Positions 1 to 3,589 of a stretch of 7,311 bases of DNA are shown in pieces. Position 1 is the stretch's first letter, and every line of letters begins with the position of its first letter. The notes beneath the pieces are model-generated. The model did not search any database. It was not told the DNA's origin and saw nothing but the letters and a program-made list of their open reading frames with translations. The position numbers were made by a program, and so were the translations under genes. The stretch comes from an uncultured Candidatus Saccharibacteria bacterium (GTDB taxonomy: Bacteria > Patescibacteria > Saccharimonadia > Saccharimonadales > 2-12-FULL-41-12): the NCBI GenBank assembly GCA_946478995.1, contig CAMLDK010000048.1, forward strand, positions 1-7,311. Direction: 5' to 3'.

Positions 1-19
1 GAGCAAGAATGATTAGTTA

Positions 20-48
20 ATCTTAGCAAATAGAACAACAGGGGTCAA
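20..48 (-). promoter_or_regulatory. Candidate promoter reading out of the left edge
   Basis: On the minus strand, TTGACC (43-48) is followed after exactly 17 bases by TAAGAT (20-25), and TGC lies directly before the -10, giving an extended -10. The element starts just downstream of the ComM stop codon. It would drive a minus-strand gene beyond the left edge, of which only about 13 transcribed bases would be inside the window. The -10 matches the consensus at 4 of 6 positions, so this is a plausible but unproven promoter. No clear terminator hairpin for comM is visible in 1-53. Confidence 0.35.
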
Positions 49-53
49 CACTT

Positions 54-1583
54 TTATATAACAGATGGCTTTTTTCTGTACTGCAGGGCTTCGCTTATCT
101 CAGGCTCGCCAATTTCTTCGCTGCCGTTTAGGTCGGCTATAGTACTAGCTACCCTTATAGTCCGCATATAGCCTCGTGCTGATAAATCTAATTTTTTAGC
201 GGCCTGGTCTAAAAGAAGCCGACTTTTTTCTGTTAAACGGGATTTGTCTTTTAGCTCGCGGCTTGTCAGCTGACTATTGAGCTTGCCTGTTCTATTAAGC
301 TGCAATTTGCGGGCATGTATGACTTTCTCTCGAATCAAGCTGGATGTCGCTTCACCGGATGCGGCGGAATCTAAAAGGCTGGAATGCTCTATATTATCGA
401 CATCTATGAATATATCAATCCGATCTAAAACCGGGCCGGATATTCGTTTTTGGTACCTGTTGATGCTATTAGCAAGGCAACTGCATTCCCTGGAGGTATT
501 AAAGTTTCCGCACGGACAAGGGTTTGCAGTCGCGACTAGGATAAAGTTGGCCGGGAAATTTATACTATCCTTAGCTCTGGCGACGGTTATTTCCTTATCT
601 TCCAGAGGTTGGCGCAAAGCTTCAATTACGGAACGGCTGAACTCAGGGAATTCATCAAAAAGCAGTATGCCGTTATGGCTTAAGGTAATCTCTCCGGGCC
701 GGGGGTTTGAACCGCCGCCTATTATGGAAACCTGACTTGAGCTATGGTGCGGAGCCCTGACAGGGCGTTCGGTCATTATACGGTCAAAGTTTTGGCCGGC
801 CAGGCTATGCAAATGGGTTACTTCTAATATCTCTTCTATATTAAGCGGCGGCATTATACTTCTAAGCGCTTTTGCCAGCATGCTCTTTCCGGTACCAGGA
901 GGACCATTTAAGAATATATTATGATTTCCGGCCGCTGCTATGGTCATCGCTCTTTTTGCTCTTTCTTGGCCAACTATATTTTCAAACAGATCTTCAGAAT
1001 CTTGTCGTGGCTTCGGGACTATTTTTCTATCCGTATTTTTATTATTTTTCTTAAAATCCATCTGCGGGGCTTGAAGAACCTTATATATTTCTTCAAAACT
1101 CTCTACTGCCAGCAAACTTACTTCGGGTATAAGGTTGGCTTGTACAAGGTTGCCCTTAGGGATTATAAAGCGGTCATACCCTCTTCTTTTTCCTGATAAG
1201 ATTTTGCCGATTATCCCTCGGACCGGCCGTACTTTTCCATCTAGGCTAAGTTCACCGATTACTATAGAGTCGTTTGTGCGTCCCGACACCATGTCGGCGG
1301 ATTGGATGATGGCTGTTGCTATGGCCAAGTCAAAACTGGACCCTTGCTTAGGAATGTCGGCCGGTGCAAGATTTATGGTAATTCTTTTACGCGGCAGCTT
1401 GATATTGCTTGAGGATAGGGCGCCGCGGATACGTTCCTTTGCTTCATCCACGGACTTATTAGCAAACCCGACAATCACTATATTAGGCAGGTTATTGGAT
1501 AGGTGACATTCGACTTCAATTACTGCATTGCGGTCTATATTTTCATTCGCCAGAACCGTCTTCACTGAATTTTTATTGCCCAC
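54..1583 (-). CDS. comM: YifB/ComM family Mg-chelatase-like AAA+ ATPase
   Basis: This is a complete 509-residue protein, the usual length for the YifB/ComM family. Residues about 8-170 form the N-terminal domain (IVGF, EAKERIRGA, LPRKRITINLAPADIPK). The AAA+ module follows, with Walker A GPPGTGKS at 227-234 and Walker B ILLFDE at 306-311. A Cys cluster (C356, C358, C367, C369) sits in the ANPCPCG region, the conserved SGPVLDRIDI is at about 382-391, and the sensor-2 helix SARGYMRTIRVA is at about 468-479. In Vibrio and Haemophilus ComM is a hexameric branch-migration helicase that helps integrate DNA taken up by transformation; that role here is inferred from family membership. The start is uncertain: GTG at 1583 follows an in-frame TGA directly, and another GTG lies six codons in (1563-1565) and also fits the family N-terminus. 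No good Shine-Dalgarno precedes either. A weak promoter TTGCAA (1613-1618), 17 bases, TAACGT (1590-1595) would put transcription start at or next to the first GTG. Confidence 0.93.
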   Translation of the reverse strand: MGNKNSVKTVLANENIDRNAVIEVECHLSNNLPNIVIVGFANKSVDEAKERIRGALSSSNIKLPRKRITINLAPADIPKQGSSFDLAIATAIIQSADMVSGRTNDSIVIGELSLDGKVRPVRGIIGKILSGKRRGYDRFIIPKGNLVQANLIPEVSLLAVESFEEIYKVLQAPQMDFKKNNKNTDRKIVPKPRQDSEDLFENIVGQERAKRAMTIAAAGNHNIFLNGPPGTGKSMLAKALRSIMPPLNIEEILEVTHLHSLAGQNFDRIMTERPVRAPHHSSSQVSIIGGGSNPRPGEITLSHNGILLFDEFPEFSRSVIEALRQPLEDKEITVARAKDSINFPANFILVATANPCPCGNFNTSRECSCLANSINRYQKRISGPVLDRIDIFIDVDNIEHSSLLDSAASGEATSSLIREKVIHARKLQLNRTGKLNSQLTSRELKDKSRLTEKSRLLLDQAAKKLDLSARGYMRTIRVASTIADLNGSEEIGEPEISEALQYRKKPSVI

Positions 1584-1589
1584 TCAAAA

Positions 1590-1618
1590 ACGTTAGCTTT
1601 TTGCCATAAAAATTGCAA
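1590..1618 (-). promoter_or_regulatory. Weak candidate promoter for comM
   Basis: On the minus strand TTGCAA (1613-1618), a 17-base spacer and TAACGT (1590-1595) resemble a sigma-70 promoter, with the -10 matching at only 3 of 6 positions. It lies just downstream of the hairpin at 1622-1657, so comM would have its own start after that terminator. The hexamer ends six bases before the GTG at 1583, which would make the mRNA leaderless or nearly so. Confidence 0.3.
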
Positions 1619-1621
1619 GAA

Positions 1622-1657
1622 AAAATAATCCCCGGTTTGGATTCCGGGGATTATTTT
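1622..1657. terminator. Intrinsic terminator hairpin, 14-bp perfect stem
   Basis: AAAATAATCCCCGG (1622-1635) and CCGGGGATTATTTT (1644-1657) are perfect reverse complements around an 8-base loop. On the minus strand the 3' arm runs into TTTTTTCTT, a good U tract, so it should end RNA-1 just upstream of comM. On the plus strand the 3' flank is also T-rich (ATTATTTTCGG), so it may act in both directions. Confidence 0.8.
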
Positions 1658-1708
1658 CGGTTAAGTTTTTGAACTTTGTTTTTATTTATTTCAGTTTTTC
1701 TTTTATGG

Positions 1709-1735
1709 AACAACGGCTTGCGAGAAGCCGTTGTT
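1709..1735. repeat. Perfect 11-bp inverted repeat within RNA-1
   Basis: AACAACGGCTT (1709-1719) and AAGCCGTTGTT (1725-1735) pair perfectly around GCGAG. It lacks a T tract on the minus strand, so in that orientation it is more likely an internal structural hairpin of RNA-1 than a terminator. On the plus strand a T-rich stretch begins about 10 bases later, too far for a typical terminator. Confidence 0.7.
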
Positions 1736-1786
1736 AACAGGGACGTTTTTGTTTTTGAGCACTTTTTTTATTCAAGTGCTGTAGAT

Positions 1787-1815
1787 ATCGTATACTTTGA
1801 TTTTTATGATGTCAA
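1787..1815 (-). promoter_or_regulatory. Sigma-70-type promoter for RNA-1
   Basis: On the minus strand a perfect -35 TTGACA (1810-1815) is followed after 17 bases by TACGAT (1787-1792), which matches the -10 consensus at 4 of 6 positions. The predicted start, about seven bases further on, is position 1780, which coincides with the 5' base of the first hairpin of RNA-1. That agreement is the main reason to believe it. Confidence 0.55.
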
Positions 1816-2621
1816 TACGTTTTTGCTTAAATGTGTGTATAAAAATATTAAATGATTATAAAGCGCGTCTATCATTCTCTAAAATCCTTACGCTAAAGCA
1901 CGTATTTTCATGGAAAATAATTAAAAATTTTATGCAGCCATACATATATAAGTCTGACCTGGATTTATTTAGAAAATTAATCGGATTTTCAGGTCGTCTA
2001 GCTTAAATATATAGTTTTATATTTTTTTGAATTTTTCCAAGATATTAAAATTTCTTAATATCTAATAAATTAAGAAGACTATTAAAAGCCTCAATAGCCT
2101 TTTAATTAATTTCCCTGAAGCTTTTGCTACTTTGCTGCGGATAGGTCAGGCCAGACACCTTGAAGCAAAATTACCACTAGCACTATCAGGCTATAGAATG
2201 TTTTCGTAAACTTTTTTGCTAGCTATAATTTTAGAAAATATTTTTTTAAGTTTAGCAAACAATTAAGAACATAATAAAATATCATTTATAAAATATATTA
2301 TCTTTCTATACAAAATAGTTATTAAGATAAAATCGTAAAAAATAGACGTTTTTTAAAACTCCAAAAATATATTTCCGAAAAATTAATTTTACGTGCCGTC
2401 AAGGCAAACATGTTTTGCAAGCGTATAATTTTTTGTTCCAGAAAGTTTGTGTAAAAAATGGAATGATATAAATTTCTGCAGCTAATAATTACTGGAAAAT
2501 ATTAGCTTTATAGACTTAACGAAGCTCAGGCCGTATCAGAAATGAGATTTTGTTGTGATAAATACAAAAATATTTTTACTATAACTTACAGTTTAAAATT
2601 GTATATAAAACAATAAAAGTA
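1816..2621. other. AT-rich non-coding stretch with no assignable gene
   Basis: About 0.8 kb with no protein-like reading frame on either strand. It contains AT-rich perfect inverted repeats at 2040-2063 (9-bp stem, 6-base loop), 2081-2106 (8-bp stem, 10-base loop) and 2480-2507 (8-bp stem, 12-base loop). Around 2114-2200 there is a local island of clearly higher GC that includes a TTTTGCT/AGCAAAA pair (2122-2128 with 2164-2170), and a smaller one lies near 2519-2545. TATAAT hexamers at 2224-2229 and 2424-2429 have no matching -35. One perfect DnaA-box-like 9-mer is at 1834-1842. None of this adds up to a named element. Confidence 0.5.
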
Positions 2622-2650
2622 TTGACTTAAGTGACTGAATGTAATATACT
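2622..2650 (+). promoter_or_regulatory. Strong sigma-70-type promoter for RNA-2
   Basis: TTGACT (2622-2627), a 17-base spacer, then TATACT (2645-2650): each hexamer matches its consensus at 5 of 6 positions with ideal spacing. Predicted start is about 2657-2658. It is among the best promoter matches in the window, yet no good coding start follows for about 195 bases, which points to an RNA product or a long leader. Confidence 0.7.
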
Positions 2651-2657
2651 TGTGCTT

Positions 2658-2836
2658 ACTGTATTTGTTAAAACAAACAATTACAAAAACAAAAATAACG
2701 CTCAATTCTTTGCGAGTAAGCAGAGATGAGCGGTCAGTCAAAGTCGATGGATGTATAAGCGCTATTAAGTAATTAAAATGAGCGGATTTATCATCCTCGA
2801 CCTATAAAAGCCCGCTGCTTTGGCCGTGGGCTTTTT
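2658..2836 (+). ncRNA. Candidate structured RNA or 5' leader, about 179 nt (RNA-2)
   Basis: I do not recognise this RNA. From the promoter at 2622-2650 it would begin with an A/C-rich, mostly unstructured stretch (to about 2698). Hairpin A follows: CGCTCA (2699-2704) pairs with TGAGCG (2727-2732), then after a 2-base bulge TCTTTGC (2707-2713) pairs with GCAGAGA (2720-2726) around GAGTAA. Hairpin B comes next: GTCGA 2743-2747 with 2797-2801, GGATG 2749-2753 with 2792-2796, ATAA 2755-2758 with 2788-2791 and CGCT 2760-2763 with 2781-2784, with single-base bulges at 2748 and 2754. A terminator ends it at 2806-2836. The octamer ATGAGCGG occurs twice (2726-2733 and 2778-2785). It may be a free small RNA or an attenuator leader for the membrane protein at 2853. 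I tested it against tmRNA, 6S and SRP RNA features and found no fit. Confidence 0.62.
2806..2836 (+). terminator. Intrinsic terminator of RNA-2
   Basis: AAAAGCCCGC (2806-2815) pairs with GTGGGCTTTT (2826-2835) through ten pairs including one G-T, around a 10-base loop, and the 3' arm runs into TTTTT (2832-2836). It lies only 16 bases before the ATG of the next gene, so it would block transcription of that gene from the RNA-2 promoter unless read through or disrupted. Confidence 0.8.
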
Positions 2837-2852
2837 AAGTTATTATGTAGCT

Positions 2853-3191
2853 ATGCAACTGAAGAGATTGACCCTAATATGTCTTTCATTGTTTTTGTTT
2901 ATTTTATTTATATTGTTTACTAATCCGCAAGAAGTAAGCCTTGCTATAGTCCTGGTGCCTTTTCTTCTCCTCGGAGTGGCTTCATATAATCTGTTCGTCC
3001 TTATGATTGAAAAATTTTCCAAGAAGAGCCATAGAAGAAAGATAAAGATTTTTGCCTTGGTTTGCACGATGATATTAGTCAATTTTGGGCTTTTAAGCTC
3101 TATAGGACAGCTTACGCCGCAAGACACTATCCTTGCAGGGTTGATTACTATAGTAGGTGCTTTTTACCTCTATAAATTTCAGATAAACTGA
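2853..3191 (+). CDS. Small four-helix inner-membrane protein, unknown function
   Basis: A 112-residue protein from ATG 2853. An in-frame TTG at 2820 would add 11 residues but lies inside the terminator hairpin, so I prefer the ATG. Four hydrophobic segments are visible at about 6-23, 29-52, 65-83 and 92-108. The basic loop KKSHRRK (57-63) and the N-terminal K4/R5 predict both termini inside the cell by the positive-inside rule. I recognise no family, motif or catalytic residue. There is no Shine-Dalgarno upstream; a TATTAT hexamer (2841-2846) ends six bases before the ATG, which suggests a leaderless start, although no -35 is seen. It is followed after 50 bases by the small protein and VirD4-like ATPase genes, which have a better translation signal and possibly their own promoter, so membership in one operon is uncertain. 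Confidence 0.7.
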   Translation: MQLKRLTLICLSLFLFILFILFTNPQEVSLAIVLVPFLLLGVASYNLFVLMIEKFSKKSHRRKIKIFALVCTMILVNFGLLSSIGQLTPQDTILAGLITIVGAFYLYKFQIN

Positions 3192-3210
3192 ACAAGCGCA
3201 AGAAGTTTGT

Positions 3211-3219
3211 TGATATAAT
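3211..3219 (+). promoter_or_regulatory. Extended -10 promoter candidate
   Basis: TGATATAAT (3211-3219) is a perfect extended -10 (TGN plus TATAAT). No -35 is visible at the right distance (3191-3196 is AACAAG), which extended -10 promoters can tolerate. Transcription would start near 3226, leaving a short leader of about 16 bases that still includes the Shine-Dalgarno site. Confidence 0.4.
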
Positions 3220-3225
3220 AATATT

Positions 3226-3231
3226 AAGGAG
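3226..3231 (+). promoter_or_regulatory. Shine-Dalgarno site of the 3242 gene
   Basis: AAGGAG (3226-3231) lies 10 bases before the ATG at 3242. This fixes that start codon and contrasts with the two genes at 1583 and 2853, which lack such a site. Confidence 0.7.
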
Positions 3232-3241
3232 TTTATAAATA

Positions 3242-3586
3242 ATGAACGATGACGATAATCTTGCCCAGCAACAGGCTCCTGCTAACTTGAATCAACCTAT
3301 TAACCGCAGCTCAGCTCAAAACAATCCGACGAGTAATATCGCCGGACCAGCGCCCCAGAACACTACCAGTATACCGATACCGGCTGAAGCGGAGGATAGC
3401 GATCTGATTGAGAAAGAATGGGTCGAAAGAGCCAAACAGATAGTCGCCCATACCAGGCACGATCCCCACGAGCAGCAAAAGGCTTTAAGCCTAATGAAGG
3501 CTGACTACATGAAGAAGCGTTATAACAGAGATATAAAAGTCTCCAAACGAGATCTTGATGAGCTAAAGCCGGATTTGGAAGACTAA
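3242..3586 (+). CDS. Small Q/N/P-rich protein coupled to the VirD4-like ATPase
   Basis: A 114-residue soluble protein with no signal peptide or membrane segment. Residues 1-50 are low complexity, rich in Q, N, P, A and S, and probably disordered. Residues about 53-114 look helical and charged, running from LIEKEWVERAKQIV through DPHEQQKALSLMKADYMKKRYNRDIK. From memory, small proteins with this EWVERAKQIV...DP...Q...KADYxKKRY pattern occur beside type IV secretion-like genes in Saccharibacteria and relatives; I cannot confirm this here and the function is unknown. Its TAA is three bases before the ATG of the large ATPase gene, so the two are very likely translationally coupled and may act together, for example as an adaptor. 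Translation start is supported by AAGGAG at 3226-3231. Confidence 0.8.
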   Translation: MNDDDNLAQQQAPANLNQPINRSSAQNNPTSNIAGPAPQNTTSIPIPAEAEDSDLIEKEWVERAKQIVAHTRHDPHEQQKALSLMKADYMKKRYNRDIKVSKRDLDELKPDLED

Positions 3587-3589
3587 TTC

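Larger units (their letters stand above)
1619..1780 (-). ncRNA. Candidate small structured RNA, about 160 nt (RNA-1)
   Basis: I do not recognise this RNA, but every part of a transcription unit is present on the minus strand. A TTGACA/TACGAT promoter with a 17-base spacer places the start near 1780. That is exactly the first base of a 7-bp hairpin (AGCACTT 1780-1774 with AAGTGCT 1764-1758). An A-rich linker follows, then a perfect 11-bp hairpin with a 5-nt loop (1735-1709). After this come a second A-rich single-stranded linker holding a small 5-bp stem-loop (1676-1663), and a perfect 14-bp terminator hairpin (1657-1622) with a U-rich 3' flank. No open reading frame of useful length lies inside. 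It could be a free trans-acting RNA, or a leader/attenuator for comM, whose start is only about 35 bases beyond the terminator. It does not resemble tmRNA, 4.5S, 6S or RNase P RNA to me. Confidence 0.6.

Noticed and set aside
1834..1842. DnaA box TGTGTATAA and a possible replication origin in the AT-rich region
   Set aside because: Only one perfect box and one loose match (2448-2456) are present. Origins normally have clusters, and dnaA and dnaN are not in view.
1797..2006. 69-codon open frame on the plus strand
   Set aside because: It lies in AT-rich non-coding DNA, has no Shine-Dalgarno, no family resemblance and random-looking composition, and overlaps the RNA-1 promoter.
2069..2209. 46-codon open stretch on the plus strand across the GC-richer island
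   Set aside because: It has no start codon before the island and no recognisable protein motif, so I treat it as chance or at most a remnant.
2480..2507. Hairpin AGCTAATA/TATTAGCT as a terminator
   Set aside because: The stem is AT-rich with a 12-base loop and no proper T tract, and no gene ends nearby on either strand.
2658..2836. RNA-2 as tmRNA
   Set aside because: The frame through the A-rich part does not end in an ALAA-like degradation tag, and no tRNA-like acceptor or T-arm ends are present.
2820..3191. Longer membrane protein starting at TTG 2820
   Set aside because: The start would be in the loop of the terminator hairpin, the 11 extra residues add nothing recognisable, and the ATG at 2853 is a better codon.
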